The notes beneath the pieces were generated by a model, which searched no databases, was not told where the DNA came from, and saw only the letters and a list, made by a program, of their open reading frames with translations. Positions 34,077 to 42,672 of a DNA stretch of 64,000 nt are shown here, in pieces; position 1 is the stretch's first letter; every line of letters starts with the position of its first letter. Where the stretch lies: NCBI GenBank assembly GCA_902605165.1, contig CACLBJ010000005.1:1-64000 (forward strand), written 5' to 3'. The stretch comes from an uncultured SAR86 cluster bacterium (GTDB taxonomy: Bacteria; Pseudomonadota; Gammaproteobacteria; Magnimaribacterales; D2472). A program made the position numbers and the translations under genes.

Positions 34077-34387
34077 GTCTAGAAGAAAAACTAAAACAAC
34101 AAATTAAAGAAAACCCTGTGCTTATTTACATGAAGGGTACACCATATGAGCCAAGATGCGGATTTTCATCAAAAACGGTGCAAGCGTTAATTGATTGTGG
34201 GGCTCAATTTTCTTTTGTTGATATTTTAGAAAATCAAGAAGTTAGAGCAACGCTGCCTTCTGTTACCGATTGGCCAACCTTTCCTCAAGTTTTTATTTCT
34301 GGTGAGTTAATTGGAGGCTGTGACATAGTTACCCAAATGCATGAATCAGGTGATCTTCAAAAACTCGTTGATGAAGCAGTAGGCTAA
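34073..34387 (+). CDS. grxD: Monothiol glutaredoxin (Grx4/GrxD)
   Basis: 104 residues. CGFS active site in GTPYEPRCGFSSKTVQAL, and TPTFPQ-like WPTFPQVFISGELIGGCDI, which forms the glutathione site. Carries and delivers [2Fe-2S] clusters in a glutathione-bridged dimer with BolA-type partners. The sequence -EPRCGFS has one additional residue relative to the usual P-x-C-G-F-S. Translationally coupled to pdxJ. Confidence 0.95.
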   Translation: MSLEEKLKQQIKENPVLIYMKGTPYEPRCGFSSKTVQALIDCGAQFSFVDILENQEVRATLPSVTDWPTFPQVFISGELIGGCDIVTQMHESGDLQKLVDEAVG

Positions 34388-34959
34388 TTTATATTATTTA
34401 AGATTTTACAAAAAACCTTTGCTGTTATTTCCGAATCGTATGAAGCTGAATGTGCCAATTCATTTTCATATTCAAAGCCTAGCTCTTTAGCAATTCTTGC
34501 AAGCACAGTCTGACCAGTAAAAATCCCACCTATAGAAACTGTATCAAAGACTGAGAAGGGGTGGAAAGGGGATCTTTTAATATTATTTCTCTTAATAGAC
34601 TCATTTAAAAAAGACAAATCGAAGTGAGCATTATGTCCAACTAGAATAGCTCTACTACATTCATATTTATTCTTATGTTTATTAATGATGCTAAAAAGAT
34701 CTTTTAAAGCTTCTTTTTCATCAACAGCATTTCGTAATGGATGACTGAGATCAATGCCGGTAAATTCGAGCGATTCTTCAGAAACATTTAAACCTTCAAA
34801 CGGTAGTATGTGATGCCTATGAGTTGAGCCAACACGAAATTCTTTGTCATAATCTATAAGAGTAATTGCGATTTCCAATAGGGCATCATTAACTGGATCA
34901 AAACCACCAGTTTCCATATCTACAACTACCGGAAGGAACTTTCTAAACTTTTCTTTCAA
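34384..34959 (-). CDS. rnt: Ribonuclease T, DEDDh exoribonuclease
   Basis: 191 residues, DnaQ-like fold. Exo I D-x-E: VVVDMETGGFDP; Exo II: AILVGHNAHFDLSFL; Exo III: LAHSASYDSEITAKVF with His four residues before Asp. It trims the 3' ends of tRNA and other stable RNAs. The family signature FDTVSIGGIFTGQTVLA is also seen. Convergent with grxD, with a 4-nt overlap at the ends. Ends overlap 4 nt with the flavoprotein upstream. Confidence 0.93.
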   Translation of the reverse strand: MKEKFRKFLPVVVDMETGGFDPVNDALLEIAITLIDYDKEFRVGSTHRHHILPFEGLNVSEESLEFTGIDLSHPLRNAVDEKEALKDLFSIINKHKNKYECSRAILVGHNAHFDLSFLNESIKRNNIKRSPFHPFSVFDTVSIGGIFTGQTVLARIAKELGFEYENELAHSASYDSEITAKVFCKILNNIN

Positions 34960-35981
34960 TCAATTACGCCAAGTTTTTTTTGAAGTTTTTTATTTGAGGT
35001 TGTATATCCAAAGGGAACTCTTTCACCAGGATTAATTCTTTTAAAAGCTTCCTGAACAGCAAGTGTTGTTTCATGGAATCCGCATAAAATAAGGTCAAGC
35101 TTTCCTTCATAATGATTTATATCACCTACCGCAAAAATACCTTTTTTGGAGGTTTCAAAAGTAGTGGTATTGACTGATATTTTTTTATCCTTTAAATCAA
35201 TTTCCCAATCCAGTATTGGGCCTAGTTTTTTATTTAAACCAAATAGGAATAAGAGTTCATCAGCATTATGCTCTGATATTTCTAATGTTTCAAAGTTCTT
35301 AAGTTTTACACCTGTTACTTTTTTATCTCCAACTATTTCATTGATTAAATGAGGTGTGAAAAGGCTTACTTTTCCACTTTTAACAAGATCTCTCATTTCT
35401 TGTTCAGTTTTAAATGCGCCTCTAAATTGATCTCTTCTATGAACCAAATTGACGTGAGAAGCAATTTTACTTAATTCAACTGTCCAATCTAGAGCAGAGT
35501 CTCCGCCGCCAAAGATAAATACTTCTTTGCCTTTATATTGATCCATATTTCTTACAGCATAAGTTACTCCCTTATTAATAAATAAATCAGGATTCTCAAT
35601 ATTTGGTGGTCTTCTTGGTTCAAAAGAACCTGCACCTGCTGCAATGAATATATTTTTAGTTCTAAATTTATTACCCTCATTGGTTTCTAAAATCCAAAAA
35701 TCATCGTCCTTTGAAATTGTTTGAACTCTTTGAGATAAATTTAAGTCATAATCAAAAGGCTCTATTTGTTTTAACAGTGCATCAACATGCTCTTGTGCAG
35801 TCTGAAATGGTACTCCTGGAATATCATAAATAGGTTTTTCAGGATAAAGTTCGGCACATTGCCCACCTGGCTTATCCAAGTTATCTATCAATGTGCAATT
35901 TAATCCTAATAGACCGGCTTCAAAAACTGTAAAAAGTCCTACAGGTCCGGCTCCAACTATTAAAATATCTGTTTCTTTCAT
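34956..35981 (-). CDS. Ferredoxin/flavodoxin-NADP reductase, thioredoxin-reductase-like
   Basis: 341 residues. FAD-binding ILIVGAGPVGLFTVFEA at the N-terminus and NADPH-binding VFIFGGGDSALDWTVEL in the middle. It keeps the FAD-cap QCAELYPEKPIYDIPG, but has no CxxC redox pair of thioredoxin reductase. This is the FNR2 type (YumC-like), ending with LDLILCGFHETTLAVQEAF. Likely supplies electrons to ferredoxin in biosynthesis or Fe-S assembly. Abuts metG by one base. Confidence 0.87.
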   Translation of the reverse strand: MKETDILIVGAGPVGLFTVFEAGLLGLNCTLIDNLDKPGGQCAELYPEKPIYDIPGVPFQTAQEHVDALLKQIEPFDYDLNLSQRVQTISKDDDFWILETNEGNKFRTKNIFIAAGAGSFEPRRPPNIENPDLFINKGVTYAVRNMDQYKGKEVFIFGGGDSALDWTVELSKIASHVNLVHRRDQFRGAFKTEQEMRDLVKSGKVSLFTPHLINEIVGDKKVTGVKLKNFETLEISEHNADELLFLFGLNKKLGPILDWEIDLKDKKISVNTTTFETSKKGIFAVGDINHYEGKLDLILCGFHETTLAVQEAFKRINPGERVPFGYTTSNKKLQKKLGVID

Positions 35982-37930
35982 TATTTAACTAACTGACCTG
36001 GTTTAGCACCTTCATCTGGTGAAATTAAATAAATTGATCCCTCATCATCACTCGATGCTAAGACCATTCCTTCAGAGACTCCAAACTTCATTTTCCTAGG
36101 CTCAAGATTTGCAACCAGTACAACATGCCTATCATTAAGATTCTCAGGATCATAAGCGCTTTTAATTCCAGCAAAAACAGTTCTTTCACCAAGATCACCA
36201 ACATCAAGATGTAATTTAATAAGCTTATCAGCTTCTTCTATCTCTTCAGCTTTAACAATTTTGGCTACGCGAAGTTCGACCTTTGCAAAATCTTTAATAT
36301 TAATTAAATTTGAATCTTCCATTTCAATTTCCTCATTTATTTTAGCTTTTTCTAATCTTTTTAATAGGGGCTTATATGGATTAATTTTGATATCTACAAG
36401 ATAATCCCTAATATTTTTTAGATCATTCTTAGAACTCTCATTAAACATTTCTAGAGCTTTTGATGTAATTGTTGGCAGAACAGGACTTAGCAATATTGAA
36501 ATCACTCTAAAACAGTTGATTGCTGTTGTGGATACCTCAACTGCCTTTTCATTATTGCTTTTCCAAGGTTCATTTTCATTAATATACTTATTAACTTCAT
36601 CTGCCATCTTCATAATAATTTTTACAGCTTTAGAAAGATTTAAATTCTCATAATGTTCAATTATTTCTTCAGTTTTAGATAGGTTTTTTTGAATAAAATC
36701 TTCATCCAAGATTGTAGAGAGATTGTTATCATTCTTTTCAATAAATTTTGAAACTCTGCTAGCAATATTTAGATACTTACCGACAATATCTGAGTTAATC
36801 TTTTGAATAAATTCATCTTCATTAAAATCTAGGTCATCAATCGTATTGTTAAATTTATCAGCAAAATAATATCTTAATAATTCACCATCATATTTTTCAG
36901 TAAAATCATCTGCATTTATAAAGGTGCCATTTGACTTTGACATCTTCTCACCATCTATAGTTAAAAAACCATGAACATTAATTGATTCAGGCAGGCGTAT
37001 ATTTGATGACTTTAATAGCGCTGGCCAGAAAAGGGCATGAAAATAAGCGATATCTTTCCCGATAAAATGATGAATCTCGTAATCAGATGTCTGATCCCAT
37101 AAGTCTTGCATATTCATATTATTTTTTTCTGCCCAGTTTTTTGCAGAAGCTAAATACCCAATTGGAGCATCAAGCCATACATAAAAATATTTATCTTCTT
37201 CTCCAGGTATTTCAAATCCAAAGTATGGTTTGTCTCTTGATATATCCCAGGGTTTTAATCCATCCTCGATCCATTCATTTAGTTTATTTTTTATAGGATC
37301 TTGAAGAGTTAAGTCTTTAAGATAATCCTCAAGAAAATCTTTCATTTGAGGAAGATCAAAAAAAACATGTTCGGTTCTTTTCTTTATTAACTCAGAATTC
37401 GATAAAGATGAGAATGGATTAATTAGATCATCAGGAGAATATGTAGTTCCACATACAGAGCAGCCGTCTCCATACTGATCTTCGGCTCCACATTTTGGAC
37501 ATTGACCTTTTATAAATCTATCTGATAAGAATAAACCTTTCTCAGAATCATAAAATTGCTCAATTTCTTTTTTGAAGATTAGATTTGCTTCTTTGCATTT
37601 TTTATAGATATCTTCAGCATATTCCTTATTCTCATCAGAATGAGTTGTATAAAAATTATCAAAATTTATGTTAAATCTTGAATAACTTTTTATATGCTCC
37701 TCTCTGGTTTTTTTAATGAGTTCTTCGGGTTCTACTTCAAGCTCTTTAGCTTTTAGCATGACTGGTGTTCCATGCGTATCATCTGCACAAAAATAAAGAC
37801 ATTCATTGCCATTAATCTTTTGATATCTTACCCAAATATCCGTAATTACAGATTCCAGAACATGCCCAATGTGTATCGAACCATTAGCATAGGGAAGAGC
37901 GCTTGTTACTAGAATCTTACGTGATTTCAT
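35981..37930 (-). CDS. metG: Methionyl-tRNA synthetase
   Basis: 649 residues, class I. HIGH is PYANGSIHIGH; KMSKS is GEKMSKSNGT near residue 330. Zn-binding knuckle: CPKCGAEDQYGDGCSVC around 143-160. The C-terminal EMAP/Trbp111-like tRNA-binding domain begins DFAKVELRVAKIVKAEE and allows dimerisation. Divergent from mrp with a 39-base spacer. Confidence 0.97.
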   Translation of the reverse strand: MKSRKILVTSALPYANGSIHIGHVLESVITDIWVRYQKINGNECLYFCADDTHGTPVMLKAKELEVEPEELIKKTREEHIKSYSRFNINFDNFYTTHSDENKEYAEDIYKKCKEANLIFKKEIEQFYDSEKGLFLSDRFIKGQCPKCGAEDQYGDGCSVCGTTYSPDDLINPFSSLSNSELIKKRTEHVFFDLPQMKDFLEDYLKDLTLQDPIKNKLNEWIEDGLKPWDISRDKPYFGFEIPGEEDKYFYVWLDAPIGYLASAKNWAEKNNMNMQDLWDQTSDYEIHHFIGKDIAYFHALFWPALLKSSNIRLPESINVHGFLTIDGEKMSKSNGTFINADDFTEKYDGELLRYYFADKFNNTIDDLDFNEDEFIQKINSDIVGKYLNIASRVSKFIEKNDNNLSTILDEDFIQKNLSKTEEIIEHYENLNLSKAVKIIMKMADEVNKYINENEPWKSNNEKAVEVSTTAINCFRVISILLSPVLPTITSKALEMFNESSKNDLKNIRDYLVDIKINPYKPLLKRLEKAKINEEIEMEDSNLINIKDFAKVELRVAKIVKAEEIEEADKLIKLHLDVGDLGERTVFAGIKSAYDPENLNDRHVVLVANLEPRKMKFGVSEGMVLASSDDEGSIYLISPDEGAKPGQLVK

Positions 37931-37969
37931 TTTGTGATAAGTTTTAATATATTATAAGTTAATTAGATA

Positions 37970-38665
37970 ATGACAATAAGAAAAACTATTGCAATTGCTT
38001 CAGCAAAAGGCGGTGTTGGTAAATCAACTATCTGCTCTTATTTAGCTTCAGTACTCTCAAATAGCTACAAAGTTGGTGTATTAGATGCAGACATTTATGG
38101 TCCTAATCAAGATATATTATTCGATATTAATGATAAAAATATCGAAGTAGATAAAAAAAATACTGAGAGACCATATATACCAAAAAATATTGATGATATT
38201 TCAATAAACTCTTTAGGGTTTCTGCTTGATAAAAGTGCAGCTATTTGGAGAGGGCCAATGTTGAGCTCTGCTATAAATCAGATTTATGAAAAAACTAATT
38301 GGGGTGACTTAGACTATTTACTAATTGATATGCCTCCTGGAACAGGAGATGCCTATTTAACTGTATGTCAAAAAATCGTTCCTGATTTTGTAATTTTGGT
38401 TTCCACTATATCTAAATTATCAATCACAGATTTAAAAAGAACTATAGATGTTTTTGAAAGCCTAAACACAAAAATCTTAGGAATAGTCTTAAATAATATT
38501 CATCAAAGTGATGGTTTTCAGGACTTTAACTTAGAAACTGAAAATGTCATTCTCGATAGAATTGAATTCAATAAAAAATTTATTGATTTATCATATCCAT
38601 TCGATGATTTACAATTAGATTCATTATTTTTGAATACAGTAAGAGCAATTAAAGAATATGATTAG
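37970..38665 (+). CDS. mrp: Mrp/NBP35-type P-loop ATPase, short form
   Basis: 231 residues. Deviant Walker A IASAKGGVGKSTICSYLAS near the N-terminus, DADIYGPNQDILF, SLGFLLDKSAAIWRGPMLSSAI and the Mrp signature LLIDMPPGTGDAYLTV. It thus belongs to the Fe-S cluster carrier group. It starts at the P-loop, so the N-terminal DUF59 domain of E. coli Mrp is absent, and no CxxC cluster-binding pair follows; only two cysteines exist, in the STIC and LTVC positions. Overlaps mlaA by 8 nt. A function in Fe-S assembly by another mode, or a different client, is open. Confidence 0.82.
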   Translation: MTIRKTIAIASAKGGVGKSTICSYLASVLSNSYKVGVLDADIYGPNQDILFDINDKNIEVDKKNTERPYIPKNIDDISINSLGFLLDKSAAIWRGPMLSSAINQIYEKTNWGDLDYLLIDMPPGTGDAYLTVCQKIVPDFVILVSTISKLSITDLKRTIDVFESLNTKILGIVLNNIHQSDGFQDFNLETENVILDRIEFNKKFIDLSYPFDDLQLDSLFLNTVRAIKEYD

Positions 38666-39356
38666 ATTTTTATTTGTTTTATTGTTTTCGCTTCCTGTCT
38701 TTAGTGAAGAAATCAGTGATCCATTTGAGGATTTAAATAGAGATATTTTTATCTTTAATGAAAAATTAGATGAAAAACTCTTGAAACCAGCTGCCATTGC
38801 ATATCGAAAAGTCACACCTCAATTCGCAAGATCAGGAGTCACAAATTTTTTTAATAATCTTGAGGAAATTGATACAACGATTAACCAAGTACTGCAGGGT
38901 GAAATTAAGTATGCATTCAATGACGCTGGAAGATTTGTTATTAACACTACCATTGGATTATTTGGCTTAATTGATGTTGCATCAAAAATGGGTCTTGAAA
39001 GACACGAGGAAGATTTTGGTCAAACGCTTGGCGTTTGGGGTTTTGATTCGGGTCCCTATATTATGATTCCATTCCTAGGTCCAAGTAATCCAAGAGATTT
39101 ACTAAGCAGACCAATTTCAAGCTTCCTTTCAGGAACATTTGCTATGGAAGATGATGATGTAAAGATAACTTTGGTAGGTATTGACGCTCTAGAAACAAGA
39201 GAGCGTCTTCTTGATGCTGAGACGCTAATTATCGGGGATAAGTATATTTTTGTTAAAGATGCCTATGTTCAATCAAGGGAATATGAAATTAACAATGGCT
39301 CTACTGAGGATGATGAATTTTTAGATGATATGGAAGATATATTTGGAGATAACTAA
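38658..39356 (+). CDS. mlaA: MlaA/VacJ-family outer-membrane lipid-transport protein
   Basis: 232 residues. Conserved opening DPFEDLNRDIFIFNEKLDEKLLKPAA, later GRFVINTTIGLFGLIDVASKMGL, DFGQTLGVWGFDSGPYIMIPFLGPSNPRDL. It removes misplaced phospholipid from the outer membrane as part of the Mla path. Exported by signal peptide MIRFLFVLLFSLPVFS, but there is no lipobox cysteine, in contrast with classical VacJ. It is in a bicistronic unit with mrp; no other mla genes are within the window. Confidence 0.9.
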   Translation: MIRFLFVLLFSLPVFSEEISDPFEDLNRDIFIFNEKLDEKLLKPAAIAYRKVTPQFARSGVTNFFNNLEEIDTTINQVLQGEIKYAFNDAGRFVINTTIGLFGLIDVASKMGLERHEEDFGQTLGVWGFDSGPYIMIPFLGPSNPRDLLSRPISSFLSGTFAMEDDDVKITLVGIDALETRERLLDAETLIIGDKYIFVKDAYVQSREYEINNGSTEDDEFLDDMEDIFGDN

Positions 39357-40312
39357 ACCATTGATAGCAACTCATCTTTATTTTCAATCAGACTTGATGA
39401 GTTCATTATCTTTGCTACTTTTACCCTAAATCTTTTAGCATCTTTTTCACCCTTTTTAAGACCAAATACATGTTTCAACATAACTTTAGGGTCATAACCT
39501 TTTCTAGCCATAAGGTGAACATAATCTAAATATTCAGTAAGAAGATCTTTTCTACTTATCTCAATCTTTGTATCTAAGAAAACCTCAGAATCTATATGAC
39601 TGAGCATAAAAGGATCATCATATGCAGCTCTTCCTAACATTACTCCGTCAACATAATTAAGATGATTTTTTGTCTCACCGATAGTTTTGATACCACCATT
39701 AATAATAATTTCTAACTCTGGAAAATCTTTTTTTAAAGAATAAACTTTTTGATAATTAAGAGGTGGGATATTTCTATTCTGTCTGGGGCTTAAACCTTTT
39801 AAAATTCCTTTTCTTGCATGGACTATAAAAGTCTTAACACCAGAATCCTTAACAATATTAATAAATGATTTCAAAAACTCATAATCATCATTATCATCAA
39901 CACCAGTCCTGCATTTAACGGTAACAGGAATATCAACCGATTTTCTCATTTGTCTTGCGCATTCTGCAACTAGGTCAGGTTCAAGCATCAGGCATACTCC
40001 AAAATTACCTTTTTGTACTCTTTCAGATGGACATCCTATGTTCAGATTAATTTCATCATATCCCTTTTTTTCGGCTTTTACTGAGCATTGAGATAGCTCT
40101 TGAGGTGAAGAACCACCAAACTGAACAGCCACAGGATGTTCTTCTTTATTAAAATCTAACTGATAATCACAATTTCCATGAATAAGAGCTCCTGTAGAAA
40201 TCATTTCTGTATATAGGACTGCTTTTTTAGATATTAGTCTTAAAAAGAATCTTTCGTGCATATCTGTGTACCTCATCATAGGAGCTACGCAGAACCTTCG
40301 ATCTAATGACAT
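39353..40312 (-). CDS. dusA: tRNA-dihydrouridine synthase A
   Basis: 319-residue FMN TIM barrel. Opens RRFCVAPMMRYTDMHERFFLRL; the Dus signature is EINLNIGCPSERVQKGNFGVCLM with catalytic Cys in the last part (DusA form), then VKCRTGVDD, IVHARKG and IINGGI...DGVMLGRAAYDDP. Makes D20/D20a in tRNA. Convergent with mlaA, with 4-nt overlap; directly abuts nhaB (0 nt). Confidence 0.95.
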   Translation of the reverse strand: MSLDRRFCVAPMMRYTDMHERFFLRLISKKAVLYTEMISTGALIHGNCDYQLDFNKEEHPVAVQFGGSSPQELSQCSVKAEKKGYDEINLNIGCPSERVQKGNFGVCLMLEPDLVAECARQMRKSVDIPVTVKCRTGVDDNDDYEFLKSFINIVKDSGVKTFIVHARKGILKGLSPRQNRNIPPLNYQKVYSLKKDFPELEIIINGGIKTIGETKNHLNYVDGVMLGRAAYDDPFMLSHIDSEVFLDTKIEISRKDLLTEYLDYVHLMARKGYDPKVMLKHVFGLKKGEKDAKRFRVKVAKIMNSSSLIENKDELLSMV

Positions 40313-41842
40313 TTAAATGAATAAATAAACTGAAATGAGGGCTACTATCGTAAGAACGATTGTATATGGCAATGCCATTAAAACCATTCTGAAATAAGAT
40401 AAATTAATTAATGGAGCAAGAGAAGAGGTAAGCAAGAAGAGAAATGCTGCCTGACCATTTGGAGTAGCAATACTTGGTATATTCGTTCCTGTATTAATAG
40501 CTATTGTAAGATTATTAAAATGTTCTAAAGAAATCTCCCCAGCGTCTAGAAGATTCTTAACTTCATTAATATAAATTGTAGCAACAAAAACATTGTCACT
40601 AATTGCTGATAGAGCACCATTTGCTAAGAAAAAGATTATGGTTTGAGAACTTTCATTGAAAACATTTGGATCAACAATATACTCAATAACAGGTGTAAAT
40701 AAATGTTGTTCATGTATGACACTTACTATTGCAAAAAATACACATAGTAAAGCTGTAAAGGGTAAAGCCTCTTTAAATGCATCCCCTAGATAGTGCTCAT
40801 GTGTAATTCCTTTAAATGATGTTAGTAAAATGATTACGCCCAATCCAATGATTCCTACTTCAGCTATATGAAATGCAAGGGCAAAAATTAATAAAACTAA
40901 AACAAATAACTCTACTGCAAGCTCAGCTTTTTTCTTATCATCATTTTTACTAGTTTCATTTTCATATAATGCATATTCTGCAAATATAGTTCTAATGTTC
41001 TCTGGCAACTCTGATCCAAAACCTGCTAATTTAAATCGCTCTAAGCAAAAACAAGTTAGTAATCCTGCAATAAATACAGGCATTGTAACTGGTGCCATAT
41101 ATAAGAAGAACTCAATAAAATCCCAGCCAGCAATTTTTGCAATTAATAGATTCTGAGGCTCACCTACGATAGTACATACGCCTCCAAGAGCAGTACCAAC
41201 AGCACCATGCATAATTAATTGTCTTAAGAAGCCTTTAAAGTCATCAAGTTCTTCAACTTTAAGAGAATTAATAGAAGTATCATTGTAAATATCATGATTA
41301 GTATCGCCAAAATATTTATCTGAAATTATTAAATGATAAATTCTATAAAATCCAACGGTAACTCCAATTAAAACAGCGGTTACGGTTAGAGCATCAAGAA
41401 AAGCTGACAAAAAAGCGGCAGTAAAACAGTAGAGCAATGAAAGCCAAACCTTTGATTTAACGTTTAATAGTAATTTAGTAAATATCGTAAGCATTAGATT
41501 CTTCATAAAGAAAATCCCAGCTACCATAAATACAAGCAGTAGAATTACTTCAATATTTGCCTCTATTTCGTGCATCATTGAATATGGATTTGAAAGATCC
41601 ATCACTAAAGCCTCAATTGCAAGAAGGCCACCTGGTTGCAGAGGGTAGCATTTTAGCGCAAGCGCTAAAGTAAAAATAAACTGTAATAAAATGACCCAGC
41701 CAAGTATGAATCCACCATTTAAACCAAGTGAATTAAAGACCACGAGTAATATTGGATTAAGTAAAAGAAAACTAAGAATTGCTTGTTTATACCATCTAGG
41801 TGAATCACCTAAAAACATACTATACATTAAGGATATATTCAT
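40313..41842 (-). CDS. nhaB: Na+/H+ antiporter NhaB
   Basis: 509 residues, about twelve helices. It matches NhaB along its length: [22 protein letters not shown] at the start, [72 protein letters not shown] and [18 protein letters not shown]. Sodium extrusion at the expense of the proton gradient, as expected in a marine bacterium. Divergent from nudC with a 14-base spacer. Confidence 0.96.
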   Translation of the reverse strand: MNISLMYSMFLGDSPRWYKQAILSFLLLNPILLVVFNSLGLNGGFILGWVILLQFIFTLALALKCYPLQPGGLLAIEALVMDLSNPYSMMHEIEANIEVILLLVFMVAGIFFMKNLMLTIFTKLLLNVKSKVWLSLLYCFTAAFLSAFLDALTVTAVLIGVTVGFYRIYHLIISDKYFGDTNHDIYNDTSINSLKVEELDDFKGFLRQLIMHGAVGTALGGVCTIVGEPQNLLIAKIAGWDFIEFFLYMAPVTMPVFIAGLLTCFCLERFKLAGFGSELPENIRTIFAEYALYENETSKNDDKKKAELAVELFVLVLLIFALAFHIAEVGIIGLGVIILLTSFKGITHEHYLGDAFKEALPFTALLCVFFAIVSVIHEQHLFTPVIEYIVDPNVFNESSQTIIFFLANGALSAISDNVFVATIYINEVKNLLDAGEISLEHFNNLTIAINTGTNIPSIATPNGQAAFLFLLTSSLAPLINLSYFRMVLMALPYTIVLTIVALISVYLFI

Positions 41843-41856
41843 TATGATTACTACTT

Positions 41857-42672
41857 ATGTCCGGATCTCGTTTTAAAAATTTTTCTGAATCAAACAACAA
41901 TAAGTATATTTTTATATCAGAAAATAAGATTTTATACGATAAAACAGAGAAATCTTATAAATTTGATGCAAATTATCTTATTTTAGATGGTGACATTGAT
42001 GCAGCGAGAATAGGTATTTATAGCGATGATAACGAATATGTATATGCAATTAACCTTAAAGACATTAGTTTAGTAAATAAACCTGAGGATTCAGAATTAA
42101 TAGAAATACGAGCTTTAGCAAACTTTCATCCTGAAAATGATGGAATTATTTTTACAGCTAAGCAATTGGTGCATTGGATTGATGAAACAAAATACTGTTC
42201 TAGATGTTCTGGAAAATTATCCTTCCAAGAAAAAGAGGGTGCTTTTATAAGACCCTGTAATCAAGAATTCATTTATCCAAAGATTTCACCTTGCATAATA
42301 ACCTTAGTTACAAGAGGAGATGAGGTTTTGCTGGCAAGGAATAAATTTTTTCCTGAAAATTGGTATAGCACCCTTGCTGGCTTTATTGAAGCTGGAGAGA
42401 CAGCTGAAGATGCACTTAAAAGAGAGGTTATGGAGGAAGTAAATATAGTTGTTAAGAATATAAAATATTTTGGAAGTCAGCCATGGCCATTTCCAAGTCA
42501 ATTAATGCTTGGATATTTATGTGAATATGAATCAGGTGAGATAATAATAGAAGAAGCAGAACTAGAAGATGCCAAATGGTTTAAAGTGGATGATCTTCCA
42601 AATATACCTCCTAAATTATCAATATCGGGACAACTTATATCTAGTTATCTCGAGGATCGTTCAAAGCTCTAG
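41857..42672 (+). CDS. nudC: NADH pyrophosphatase / NAD-capped RNA hydrolase
   Basis: 271 residues. Zn site CSRCSGKLSFQEKEGAFIRPC in the middle (three Cys visible; the fourth ligand is a question), Nudix box GFIEAGETAEDALKREVMEEVN, and the NudC-specific SQPWPFPSQLM tail. Hydrolyses NAD(H) and removes NAD caps from RNA. Overlaps the 3' end of the rne gene by 32 nt in a convergent arrangement. Confidence 0.94.
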   Translation: MSGSRFKNFSESNNNKYIFISENKILYDKTEKSYKFDANYLILDGDIDAARIGIYSDDNEYVYAINLKDISLVNKPEDSELIEIRALANFHPENDGIIFTAKQLVHWIDETKYCSRCSGKLSFQEKEGAFIRPCNQEFIYPKISPCIITLVTRGDEVLLARNKFFPENWYSTLAGFIEAGETAEDALKREVMEEVNIVVKNIKYFGSQPWPFPSQLMLGYLCEYESGEIIIEEAELEDAKWFKVDDLPNIPPKLSISGQLISSYLEDRSKL

